DNA of 64,000 nt from Leifsonia sp. CL147. GTDB taxonomy: Bacteria > Actinomycetota > Actinomycetes > Actinomycetales > Microbacteriaceae. The notes under the pieces are model-generated. The model worked only from the letters and a program-made list of their open reading frames with translations, was not told the DNA's origin and did not search any database. This document shows positions 7,939 through 16,207 of this stretch, one piece after another. The position numbers were made by a program, and so were the translations under genes. Where the stretch lies: the NCBI RefSeq assembly GCF_900114565.1, contig NZ_FOTM01000017.1, forward strand, positions 19,922-83,921, written 5' to 3'. The stretch's first letter is position 1; each line of letters begins with the position of its first letter.

Positions 7939-8836
7939 CTTCAGGCTCCCCGAGGTAGGCGGCGATCACGCGCGGGTCGTTCCGGATGGCCTCCGGAGTG
8001 TCGTCGGCGAGCTTGCGCCCGAACTCCAGCACGACGATCCGGTCGGTGACACCCATGACGAGCTTCATGTCGTGCTCGATCAGCAGCACGGTGTAGCCGT
8101 CGGCGCGGATGGTCCTGATGAGATCCATCAGGTCCTCCTTCTCGGCCGGGTTGAAGCCGGCCGCCGGCTCGTCGAGGCACAGCACCTTGGGGTCTGTCGC
8201 CAGGGCTCGCGCGATCTCCAGGCGGCGCTGGTAGCCGTACGGAAGCGACCGGGACAGCGAGCCGGCGTGGTCGGCGATGCCGACGAACTCCAGCAGCGCC
8301 ATACCGCGCTCGATGGCCGACTTCTCCTCCCGCGTGTGCCTCGGAAGGCGCAGCAGCGCGCCGGGCACGGACGTGCGGTGCCGCGCGTCCAGGCCGACCA
8401 CCACGTTCTCCAAGGCGGTCATCTCGCCGAACAGGCGGATGTTCTGGAAGGTGCGCGCCAGGCCCAGCCGCGTGATCTGGTGCTGCTTGCGGCCCCGGAT
8501 CGTCTGGCCCTCCAGCAGCACATCGCCGCTGGTCGGCTTGTAGACGCCGGTCATGGCGTTGAAGCAGGTGGTCTTGCCCGCGCCGTTGGGCCCGATGAGG
8601 CCGAGGATCTCTCCCCGGCGGATGTCGAACGTCACGTTGTCGAGCGCCGTGAGACCGCCGAACTTCACGGTCAGGTTGCGCACCTCCACGATGTTCTCGC
8701 CGACCTCGACCGCGATCTCGCGATCCGGTGCTGCAGCCTCGGCGACCGCAAGGTCGACCCCGGCCGCCTCCAGCTCGTCCTCGTGCATGCCGAGGACGGA
8801 CTCGTCCTCGGGGACGGTGTTCTGTGCGTCGGTCAT
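7925..8836 (-). CDS. livG: Branched-chain amino acid ABC transporter ATPase LivG
   Basis: 303 residues from the ATG at 8836, chosen because it overlaps the livM stop in an ATGA (8833-8836); the frame is open upstream but not protein-like. Walker A is GPNGAGKTT, Walker B is [16 protein letters not shown], and the LivG-specific [15 protein letters not shown] is present. The first 45 residues are an acidic extension longer than in E. coli LivG. The signature region reads [15 protein letters not shown], where LivG proteins normally have a degenerate LSGGQ. Confidence 0.94.
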   Translation of the reverse strand: MTDAQNTVPEDESVLGMHEDELEAAGVDLAVAEAAAPDREIAVEVGENIVEVRNLTVKFGGLTALDNVTFDIRRGEILGLIGPNGAGKTTCFNAMTGVYKPTSGDVLLEGQTIRGRKQHQITRLGLARTFQNIRLFGEMTALENVVVGLDARHRTSVPGALLRLPRHTREEKSAIERGMALLEFVGIADHAGSLSRSLPYGYQRRLEIARALATDPKVLCLDEPAAGFNPAEKEDLMDLIRTIRADGYTVLLIEHDMKLVMGVTDRIVVLEFGRKLADDTPEAIRNDPRVIAAYLGEPEDDVA

Positions 8837-10065
8837 CGTGCGCCTCCCTCCGCGCCGTCTCCACCCAGGGCGCCCCGGTCGACGACGGGCGTCGGCCTCG
8901 TCGCCGTCGGAGTCCGGCCCTTCACCGCCTCGGCCACGCGCCGGTAGGCCAGCGTCCCGTACGCCAGGAGCTTCTGACGCGCAGGGAACAGACCCTGCGA
9001 CCGGAAGATCATGATGATCACGAGCGCGACGCCGAAGATCAGGTACTTGTAGTCCGCGATCGCGGTGAACCGGAGCGGGATGTACGCCACGATCGCACCG
9101 CCGAGCATCGCGCCGACCTTGTTGCCCGCGCCGCCGAGAACGACGGCGGCGAGGAACAGAATCGAGGTCTGCACATCGAACTTCTGGTTGTTGACGAAGC
9201 CGACCTGACCGGCGAACAGGGCGCCCGACAGTCCGCCGACCCCGGCGCCGATGGCGAAGGCCCACACCTTGTACTTGAAGGTGGGGACGCCCATGATCTC
9301 GGCGGCGTCCTCATCCTCGCGGATGGCGATCCAGGCGCGGCCGACGCGGCTGCGCTCCATGTTCCCGACCAGCAGCAGGATGACGATGATGATCGTGATC
9401 GTCAGCCAATACCAGGGGATGCCGTTGGAGTTGGAGAAGATCGGGATGCCCTGCGCGTTGTTCCCCGGCGGGTGGCCCACGTTCTGGAAGCCGACCTGGC
9501 CCTTCATCGCCGGGATGATCGTCGCGAGGATGCGGACGATCTCACCGAACCCGAGCGTGACGATGGCCAGATAGTCGCCACGAAGGCGCAGCGTCGGGAC
9601 ACCCAGGATGACGCCGAAGGTCATCGTGATCCCGATGGCGACCGGGATGGTCCACAGGTACGGGATCTTGACGAACGGCGAGTCGGGGCTGGTCAACATC
9701 GCGGCGGTGTACGACCCGACCGCGAAGAACGCCACATAGCCGAGGTCGAGGAGGCCCGCGTAGCCGACGACCACGTTCAGGCCGACGGCGATGAGCGCGT
9801 AGACCGCCATCGAGAAGCACGCCAGCGACCAGTCGTTCCCCGGTTCCGTGCTGAGCGGGAAGAAATTCAGATAGGGCAGCGCGTACGCGATGACCACCAC
9901 GATGAGCAGCCAGGCCCACTGTGCGGGCCGCGACAGCGTGTTCCAGCGGTCGCGCAGCTTCTGGAACGGCCGGTTCCCGCGCTTCGCGCGTGCCGCCTCC
10001 TGGGCGTCGACCGCCTGCTCCTCGCGGCCGTCGGGGAGGACCCGGGGACCTTCGGTCATGCTCAT
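8833..10065 (-). CDS. livM: Branched-chain amino acid ABC transporter permease LivM
   Basis: 410 residues with about ten hydrophobic helices starting near residue 48, and the LivM permease core ([18 protein letters not shown] and [17 protein letters not shown]). The cytoplasmic N-terminus is long and charged. The C-terminal tail (about 35 residues, Gly/Ala/Arg-rich) is an extension. Start overlaps the livH stop in an ATGA (10062-10065). It forms the membrane channel with LivH. Confidence 0.94.
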   Translation of the reverse strand: MSMTEGPRVLPDGREEQAVDAQEAARAKRGNRPFQKLRDRWNTLSRPAQWAWLLIVVVIAYALPYLNFFPLSTEPGNDWSLACFSMAVYALIAVGLNVVVGYAGLLDLGYVAFFAVGSYTAAMLTSPDSPFVKIPYLWTIPVAIGITMTFGVILGVPTLRLRGDYLAIVTLGFGEIVRILATIIPAMKGQVGFQNVGHPPGNNAQGIPIFSNSNGIPWYWLTITIIIVILLLVGNMERSRVGRAWIAIREDEDAAEIMGVPTFKYKVWAFAIGAGVGGLSGALFAGQVGFVNNQKFDVQTSILFLAAVVLGGAGNKVGAMLGGAIVAYIPLRFTAIADYKYLIFGVALVIIMIFRSQGLFPARQKLLAYGTLAYRRVAEAVKGRTPTATRPTPVVDRGALGGDGAEGGAR

Positions 10066-11069
10066 GCGCGGCTCCTTCCGAGCGAGGTGCCGAGAATGCC
10101 GCTCGGCTTGACGAGCAGCACCAGGACCAGGACCACGAAGGCCACGACGTCAGTCCACTGCGAGTCGCCCAGCAGGATCTGGCCGTAGTTGCCGATCACG
10201 CCCAGCAGCAGGCCGCCGAGGAGGGCTCCGCGGACGTTTCCGATGCCGCCGAGGACGGCTGCAGCGAACGCCTTGACGCCGAGGATGAAGCCGCCGTTGT
10301 AGATGACGCCCGACGGCACGAGCATCACGTAGAACAGTGCTGCTGCACCCGCCAGGATGCCGCCCGTGATGAAGGTGATCTGGATGATCCGCTCCTTGTT
10401 CACGCCCATGAGGGTCGCCGTGTCCGCGTCCTGCGCCACCGCGCGGATGCCACGGCCGGTGCGCGTGCGCCGGATGAACCAGTCGGTCGCGATCATCAGG
10501 ATGACCGCGGCGATGACGATGATGAGCTGCTGGCTGTTCACGATCGTCCCGAAGACGTCGAAGATCGGCTTCGGTATGAACATCGTCACCGCCGGCTCCG
10601 CGTTCGCTCCCCGGATCAGGAAGATCAGGTACTGGATCGTGAACGAGGCGCCGATCGCCGTGATGAGGAACACGAGGCGTGGCGCGTTCCGTTTTCGAAG
10701 CGGGCGGTACGCCACGCGTTCCAGGACCCAGGCGGTGACCGCCGAGGCCAGCACGCCGACGAGCAACGCGAGTATCAGGTCGCCGATGAGCGCGACGGGG
10801 CCGAGCGTCGGGGCGCTCGGGCCGAAGCCCAGCGTGGTGAGGGTCACCACGACGCCGTACGCGCCCATGATGAACACCTCGGAGTGGGCGAAGTTGATCA
10901 GGTTCAGCACGCCGTAGACGAGCGTGTAGCCGACCGCGATCAGGCCGTAGACCGCACCAAAGGTGAGGCCGTCGAATGTGGCGCTCCAGAAGTTCTGGGC
11001 CAGGGCGTTGACGTCGAAGTTGATCCAGGAACTGTCGAGGACGGGATGGAGGACGAGGGTTTCGAGCAT
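10062..11069 (-). CDS. livH: Branched-chain amino acid ABC transporter permease LivH
   Basis: 335 residues with eight or more transmembrane segments and the LivH motifs GLIAVGYTLVYGVLNLINFAH, GRGIRAVAQDADTATLMG and AFAAAVLGGIGNVRGA. It starts at an ATG 118 bp downstream of livK, with a hairpin between them. Partner of LivM in the importer. Confidence 0.95.
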   Translation of the reverse strand: MLETLVLHPVLDSSWINFDVNALAQNFWSATFDGLTFGAVYGLIAVGYTLVYGVLNLINFAHSEVFIMGAYGVVVTLTTLGFGPSAPTLGPVALIGDLILALLVGVLASAVTAWVLERVAYRPLRKRNAPRLVFLITAIGASFTIQYLIFLIRGANAEPAVTMFIPKPIFDVFGTIVNSQQLIIVIAAVILMIATDWFIRRTRTGRGIRAVAQDADTATLMGVNKERIIQITFITGGILAGAAALFYVMLVPSGVIYNGGFILGVKAFAAAVLGGIGNVRGALLGGLLLGVIGNYGQILLGDSQWTDVVAFVVLVLVLLVKPSGILGTSLGRSRA

Positions 11070-11140
11070 TCGAGCATCCAGAGTTTCAGTGCCGGGTCAC
11101 CGTCGATCCGGCAGGCAAAGCGAGCGTAGCCGAAAATGGA

Positions 11141-11173
11141 GGGTGCCGCGGGCCGCCGGGACCCGCGGCACCC
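11141..11173 (-). terminator. livK-livH intergenic hairpin
   Basis: Perfect 12-bp arms (GGGTGCCGCGGG and CCCGCGGCACCC) with a 9-base loop, 14 bases after the livK stop. It is probably an attenuating terminator or mRNA stabiliser that lets the binding protein be made in excess over the membrane parts. Confidence 0.7.
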
Positions 11174-11187
11174 TTCAGGGGGTCGGC

Positions 11188-12411
11188 TCAGCCGATGGTG
11201 CCGATCGGGACGATCTTGCCGTTGTCGACCTTGTAGCCGTAGACGGCAGGCGCCTGAAGCTCACCGGTGGAATCCCACTTGTAGTGCTTGCTCAGGCCGT
11301 CCGCGTCGTAGTTCTTGACCCATGCGAGCAGGTCGGCGCGGGTCGTCTTGCCCTTGTCGATGCCCGCGAGCAGAACGGTTGCCGCGTCGTAGCCCTCGAT
11401 CGAGTAGGTGCCGGGCTCCGCGTTCGCGAGCTTCTTGTAGGCCGACTCGAAGCTCGGGATGAGCTCACCCGGGATGCAGGGGCAGGTGAAGTACGCGTTG
11501 CTGGACGCGTCTCCGGCCAGCTTGATGAACTGGTCGTCCTTCACGCCGTCGGGGCCGACGAACGTGCCCGTGTAGCCCTTGTTGACCAGCTGCTGGTCGA
11601 ACGGAGCACCCTCGGCGTAGTAGCCCGCGTAGTACACCGCGTCCGGCTTCGCGTTGAGGATCTTGGAGATCACCGCGGAGAAGTCCTTCTGGCCGGTGGT
11701 CACCTTGTCGGTGCCGACGAGCGCGTCGCCGAGCGCCTTCGAGGTCTGGGTGCCGAGGCCGATGCCGTAGTCGGAGTCGTCCTGGACCAGGTAGACCTTC
11801 TTGGCCTTCAGCTTGTCCGTGAGGAACTTCGCCGCAGCCGGACCCTGCACGGCGTCGTTGCCGAGGCCGCGGAAGAAGGTCTTCCAGCCGTTCTGGGTCA
11901 GGGCCGGGTTGGTCGCCGACGGAGTGATGTGAACCAGACCCTGCTGCTCGAAGATGTTGCCGGTTGCCTTCGACTCACCCGAGAACGGGAGACCGACGAC
12001 ACCGATGATGTCCTTCTCGTTGACGGCCTGGGTCACGGGACCGGTGGCCTTGTTCGGGTCACCCTCGGTGTCGAACTTCTTGAAGCCGACCTGGCATCCC
12101 TTGTTGGACTCGTTGTGCTGGTTGATGGCCAGCTGGACACCGTTGTAGATGTTGATTCCGAGCTGGGCGTTCGCGCCGGTCTCGGCGCCGACGTAGCCGA
12201 TGGTCAGGCCCGCAGGACAGGTGGCCTTCCCGTCGCCGGCGGGGAGCACGGCGTTCTTGGGCACATCGACCGACGTGATCGCCGGGATGTTCACCTTCGA
12301 GGAGTTCCCGTTGGTGGATCCACCCGTGGACGGCTGGTTCGCACATCCAGCGAGCAATAGCGCGACTGACGCTGCAACAGCCGCACCGATGGTGACTTTC
12401 TTCCTTAGCAT
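11188..12411 (-). CDS. livK: Branched-chain amino acid ABC transporter substrate-binding lipoprotein LivK
   Basis: 407 residues. Lipoprotein signal MLRKKVTIGAAVAASV with lipobox LLAGC (Cys about 23), a Ser/Thr/Gly/Asn linker, then a type I periplasmic-binding fold (IGYVGAETGANAQLGINIYNGVQLAINQHN). An unusual paired-Cys segment (FTCPCIPGE) near residue 310 may hold a disulfide. First gene of the liv operon. The family binds Leu/Ile/Val, other amino acids or amides; the actual ligand is unknown. Confidence 0.93.
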   Translation of the reverse strand: MLRKKVTIGAAVAASVALLLAGCANQPSTGGSTNGNSSKVNIPAITSVDVPKNAVLPAGDGKATCPAGLTIGYVGAETGANAQLGINIYNGVQLAINQHNESNKGCQVGFKKFDTEGDPNKATGPVTQAVNEKDIIGVVGLPFSGESKATGNIFEQQGLVHITPSATNPALTQNGWKTFFRGLGNDAVQGPAAAKFLTDKLKAKKVYLVQDDSDYGIGLGTQTSKALGDALVGTDKVTTGQKDFSAVISKILNAKPDAVYYAGYYAEGAPFDQQLVNKGYTGTFVGPDGVKDDQFIKLAGDASSNAYFTCPCIPGELIPSFESAYKKLANAEPGTYSIEGYDAATVLLAGIDKGKTTRADLLAWVKNYDADGLSKHYKWDSTGELQAPAVYGYKVDNGKIVPIGTIG

Positions 12412-12629
12412 CTTCTGCCTCTCGACGTAAATCCGTCACGAACTCGCCGTTTTAGCCGGTTCGTGCCACGAATATGTGTGCTGAGAATACATGGCCCGCA
12501 ACGTTTTGCACCCACCCTGCGCGCGCAGATTTACACGATCGAAACCAAAGTGATCCGGTGACTTCACAGCGTGAGGGAGCTCGCATAGGCTGAATTCCCG
12601 CGTGAATCGGCTCGAGGAGGTGCCCTGCG

Positions 12630-13691
12630 ATGCGTGTGACGCGGCTCCCCATCCCCGATACGCTGGGGACCCCGGAATCAGCGGCCTTCGAGGAGCTCGT
12701 CGGCGTGCTCAACGGGATCGTCGTGGACCTCTGGGGCGACGACGACTTCGTCGAGACGGCGGAGCAGGCGCTCGCCGCCCATCGCGAGCAGGACTACACC
12801 GAGCGGATCGTGTTCGTCGCGATCGAAGAGGATGCGATCGTCGGGCGTGTCGAGGTGGTCTTCCCGCTCAACGCGGACTCGGAGACGGCCTCACTGCTCG
12901 TGGATGTGGTCCCGGCGCTGCGCGGCCGAGGGATCGGCACCGCCCTCCTGGCGAAGGGCCACGAGCTCGCGGCCGAAGGCGGCCGGCGCGTGGTCTCCGC
13001 GTACACCGAGCATCCCATCCGCACTCTCGAGGGCGCCGAGCGGCTGGTGCGGGCGTCGGCGGGGTCGGCCGGCCTGCCCGCGGAATCGCCGGCCGTGCGG
13101 TTCGTGCGCCGTCACGGCTACAGCCTGGGGCAGATCGAGCGGTCGAGCGAGCTGCACCTCCCCCTCCCGCCGGAACGCGAAGCGGGACTCACGATGCCGC
13201 TGAACGGGTTCCGCCTGGTCTCCTGGTGGGGCGCGGCGCCGGACGAGTTGCTGGAGCGTTTCGCGGCGATGAAGGCCCGGATGTCGACCGACATCCCGCA
13301 GACCGGGATCGCGGTGGATCCGGAGGACTGGGACGGCGAACGCGTCCGCTCCCAGGAGCGCACTCTGGTGGCGCGCGGAGAGCCGCTCCTCGTCACGGTG
13401 GCCGTGCACGAGGCGAGCGGTGAGATCGCTGCGTACACCGAGCTGGCCGTGCCCGCGGATGGGACGAAGGCCGAACAGTACGACACCCTCGTCGCGCGGG
13501 CGTACCGCGGTCACCGCCTCGGCACGGCGGTGAAGCTGCGGAACATCCAGGAGCTGGGACGCCGCGCCCCGCACATCCGCCGCATCCTCACCTGGAACGC
13601 GGACGAGAACGACCCCATGCTGGCGATCAACCGGGCTTTCGGCTTCCGTCCGCACGCCCTCACCGGCCACTGGCAGAAGACGCTGGAGTAG
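12630..13691 (+). CDS. Double-GNAT-domain N-acetyltransferase
   Basis: 353 residues with two GNAT folds. The N-terminal domain has the acetyl-CoA loop VVPALRGRGIGTALL (about residues 91-105). The C-terminal half has a second, weaker copy (YRGHRLGTAVKLRNI) and the family ending NRAFGFRP. The arrangement resembles mycothiol-synthase-like twin GNATs, but the substrate is unknown. The ribosome site GAGGAGGTG lies 7 bases before the ATG. It stands alone on the plus strand between divergent livK and convergent mutM, so it was probably inserted with the liv genes into the smc-mutM interval. Confidence 0.9.
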   Translation: MRVTRLPIPDTLGTPESAAFEELVGVLNGIVVDLWGDDDFVETAEQALAAHREQDYTERIVFVAIEEDAIVGRVEVVFPLNADSETASLLVDVVPALRGRGIGTALLAKGHELAAEGGRRVVSAYTEHPIRTLEGAERLVRASAGSAGLPAESPAVRFVRRHGYSLGQIERSSELHLPLPPEREAGLTMPLNGFRLVSWWGAAPDELLERFAAMKARMSTDIPQTGIAVDPEDWDGERVRSQERTLVARGEPLLVTVAVHEASGEIAAYTELAVPADGTKAEQYDTLVARAYRGHRLGTAVKLRNIQELGRRAPHIRRILTWNADENDPMLAINRAFGFRPHALTGHWQKTLE

Positions 13692-13810
13692 CGGGCAGCC
13701 CGGCACCAACGGAGGCGTTCACGGGCGAAGGGACGCCGCGTCACCTCCCTTACCCGCGCCGCCTCGGCGTGTCGCGCAGGAACACCTCCGTTTGCCGCGA
13801 GGGCGGACGT

Positions 13811-14710
13811 CTACCGCCGGAGGCGCTGGCAGTGAGGACAGAAGTGGGAGCCCCGGTTCATGAACTGCTCCCGGACGATCGGCGTGCCGCAGCGCGGGCA
13901 CGCCTCGCCTTGACGTCCGTAGGCGTTGAGGCTGTGCGCGAAGTAGCCGGAGGCGCCGTTCACGTTGACGTACTGGGCGTCGAAGCTCGTCCCGCCCTCC
14001 GCGAGGGCCTTCTCGAGCACGTGGCGCACCTCGGCGAGCAGGGTGCGCACCTTCGCCCGGCTCAGCGAGTTCGCGGGCTGGGCGTAGTGGATGCGCGCGG
14101 CCCACAGCGCTTCATCGGCGTAGATGTTGCCGATGCCGCTGATGAGGCGCTGATCGAGCAGCGCGCGCTTGATGTCCGTATTCTTCCGGGCGAGTGCTGC
14201 CGCAAACCCGCCGGCGTCGAACGCCGGGTCGAGCGGGTCCCGCGCGATGTGGCTGACCTGGGTCGGGACGAGCGGCTCGTCGGTGCCGAGCCCGCCGGGA
14301 GCGCCGTCGAGGGCCGGGACCAGAGCATCCACCGCCATCGAACCGAAGATGCGCTGGTCGACGAAATGCACCCACAGCTCGCCCTGCACCGGATGCGCGA
14401 TGTGAAGGCGGATGCGCAGCAGCCCGGCCTCCGCCGTACCGGGCTCCCGCAGCAGGATCTGCCCGCTCATTCCGAGATGGGCGACGATCGCGCGCCGCGG
14501 CGCACCCTCGAGCGGGATCCACAAGAACTTGCCCCGGCGCACCGGGCCCTGCATGACACGACCGTCGAGCAGCGCCTCGAAGTCGCCCGCGAGCGGGTCG
14601 TGGCGCCGGAGAGACCGGTGCTCGAAGACCTCTACGCCGAGGATGGTCGCGCCCGTGACCGCCGGAGCGAGGCCGGCCCGGACGACCTCAACCTCGGGAA
14701 GCTCGGGCAC
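13811..14710 (-). CDS. mutM: Formamidopyrimidine-DNA glycosylase
   Basis: 299 residues. It starts with the invariant MPELPEVE (catalytic Pro2, Glu3), has the conserved Lys in RRGKFLW (about 60), the helix-two-turn-helix with ISGIGNIYADEALW, and a complete zinc finger (CPRCGTPI and FCPHCQR) at the C-terminus. It excises 8-oxoguanine and ring-opened purines and nicks the strand. The start overlaps the rnc end by 23 bp, so the two are translationally coupled. Confidence 0.97.
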   Translation of the reverse strand: MPELPEVEVVRAGLAPAVTGATILGVEVFEHRSLRRHDPLAGDFEALLDGRVMQGPVRRGKFLWIPLEGAPRRAIVAHLGMSGQILLREPGTAEAGLLRIRLHIAHPVQGELWVHFVDQRIFGSMAVDALVPALDGAPGGLGTDEPLVPTQVSHIARDPLDPAFDAGGFAAALARKNTDIKRALLDQRLISGIGNIYADEALWAARIHYAQPANSLSRAKVRTLLAEVRHVLEKALAEGGTSFDAQYVNVNGASGYFAHSLNAYGRQGEACPRCGTPIVREQFMNRGSHFCPHCQRLRR

Positions 14711-15401
14711 GTCGTCTCGTCAGCTCCGTCCAGGCGCTCAGTGCTGCGGCCATCTCGGCCTGCTTCTTGCTGGTGCCGTCGCCCGTGGCCGTGATGAGGC
14801 CCCCGACCTCGACAGTGGCATGGAAGGTCTTGGAGTGGTCGGGGCCCGTGTTGGTGACCGTGTACACCGGGAGTCCGGCGCCGCGGTGGGCGGCGATCTC
14901 CTGCAGGCTCGTCTTCGGATCCATGGCGGCGCCGAAACGCTCGGGGTCGTCGAGCAGCGGCGCGATCAGCCGCAGTACGAGCGCCGTCGCTGCATCGCCG
15001 CCGGCATCGAGGTAGGTCGCTCCGATGAGCGCCTCGACGGTATCGGCGAGGATGGACGCCTTCTCGCGTCCGCCGCTCTGGTTCTCGCCGCGCCCCAGCT
15101 TGAGATACTCCCCCAGACCGATCCGTCGGGCGACCTGAGCGAGCGCGACGGAACTGACCAGGCTGGCGCGCCGTTTGGCGAGCTCGCCCTCGTCGAGGTG
15201 CGGGTTCTCGCGGAACAGCTTGACCGTGACGGCCTGGCCGAGGATCGAGTCGCCGAGGAACTCGAGGCGCTCGTTGTTCGGGATGCCGCCGTGCTCGTAC
15301 GCGTAGGAGCGGTGCGTCAGCGCAAGCTCGAGAAGCTCGGGGTCGATATCGACCCCGAGCTTCTCGAGGAGTGCGCTACGGTCCGGATTCTCTCCGACCA
15401 T
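14688..15401 (-). CDS. rnc: Ribonuclease III
   Basis: 237 residues. The RNase III signature NNERLEFLGDS (about 42-52) and the second metal-binding segment DTVEALIGATYLDAG are intact. A double-stranded RNA-binding domain follows (PKTSLQEIAAHRG to GDGTSKKQAEMAAA, about 160-225). It processes rRNA and other duplex RNA. It lies 7 bp after rpmF and overlaps mutM. Confidence 0.97.
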   Translation of the reverse strand: MVGENPDRSALLEKLGVDIDPELLELALTHRSYAYEHGGIPNNERLEFLGDSILGQAVTVKLFRENPHLDEGELAKRRASLVSSVALAQVARRIGLGEYLKLGRGENQSGGREKASILADTVEALIGATYLDAGGDAATALVLRLIAPLLDDPERFGAAMDPKTSLQEIAAHRGAGLPVYTVTNTGPDHSKTFHATVEVGGLITATGDGTSKKQAEMAAALSAWTELTRRRARASRG

Positions 15402-15408
15402 GCGACGA

Positions 15409-15612
15409 TCAGACGTCGGCGACCTTGCGGCCCTTGTACTCGAGGAAGAGGGCCGTGCCCGCCGAGTCCTCGACGACCTTCGCGCGGTGCGGGAGGCTGT
15501 AGGTGACCTTGCCGTTCTCGATGGTCTTGACCAGGGTGGGGACCTCAGCCTTCCACTGCGAACGACGGGCGTGGGTGTTGGCGCGCGACTGTTTCCGCTT
15601 GGGGACGGCCAT
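15409..15612 (-). CDS. rpmF: 50S ribosomal protein L32
   Basis: 67 residues, starting [20 protein letters not shown], typical of L32. The Cys residues of zinc-type L32 are absent, so this is the zinc-free form; the C-terminus ([10 protein letters not shown]) is the actinobacterial type. It follows the DUF177 gene by 2 bp, the standard order. Confidence 0.97.
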   Translation of the reverse strand: MAVPKRKQSRANTHARRSQWKAEVPTLVKTIENGKVTYSLPHRAKVVEDSAGTALFLEYKGRKVADV

Positions 15613-15614
15613 GA

Positions 15615-16202
15615 CTATCTCTTCTCTGTATTCGTTCCGGCGGTGTTCGGTCCGGCGGTGTTCGGTCGGGGTTCATCGGTGTCGGAAGCCTGGAAGGCCG
15701 CGAGCGCAGACCACCGAGAATCGATGATCTGCGAGGACTCGCGGTCCGGTACATCCGCCAGCCTCTCCCCGGTCTCGGGGTCGAGACCCGGGCAGTCCGG
15801 CCGGCACACCGGCTGGAACGGCAGTGCCAGCACCACCGTATCCCTGATCAGAGGTTCAAGATCCACGTGGTCGTCGTGAACCTCATGATCGAAAGCTTCG
15901 TCAGAAGGATACGCGAAAAGTTCCTGGAAATCGACTTGGACGGGCTCCTCGATGTCGATCAGGCACCGCCCGCACACCCCGACGGCGGTGGTCTGGGCGT
16001 CTGCCGTGACGAGGATCCCCTCGTGCATCGACTCCAACCGGAGGTCGAGATCGATGGTCTCACCCTCCGGCACGCTGAGCAGGCCCTCGCCCAGCTTCTC
16101 CGTCACCGGGATGCTGACGCGCTGCTCGCGCATCGAGCCGGGATGGCGGATGAGGTCGTACACGTTGACGGCGTACGGGGAGTTTTTCGTGGTCACGAGC
16201 AA
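15615..16202 (-). CDS. YceD/DUF177 family protein
   Basis: 195 residues. Contains the DUF177 core ([27 protein letters not shown]) and the Cys pair [18 protein letters not shown] near residues 132-136. Bacterial and plant members are linked to 23S rRNA accumulation and nearly always precede rpmF, as here. The C-terminal tail has a small repeat ([12 protein letters not shown]) not part of the domain. Only 5 bp separate it from the transglutaminase gene upstream. Confidence 0.93.
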   Translation of the reverse strand: MLVTTKNSPYAVNVYDLIRHPGSMREQRVSIPVTEKLGEGLLSVPEGETIDLDLRLESMHEGILVTADAQTTAVGVCGRCLIDIEEPVQVDFQELFAYPSDEAFDHEVHDDHVDLEPLIRDTVVLALPFQPVCRPDCPGLDPETGERLADVPDRESSQIIDSRWSALAAFQASDTDEPRPNTAGPNTAGTNTEKR

Positions 16203-16207
16203 CTATT

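Noticed and set aside
13708..13792. Inverted repeat AACGGAGGCGTT / AACACCTCCGTT between the twin GNAT and mutM
   Set aside because: 12-base arms with one mismatch are about 60 bases apart and there is no T run, so a terminator call is not secure.
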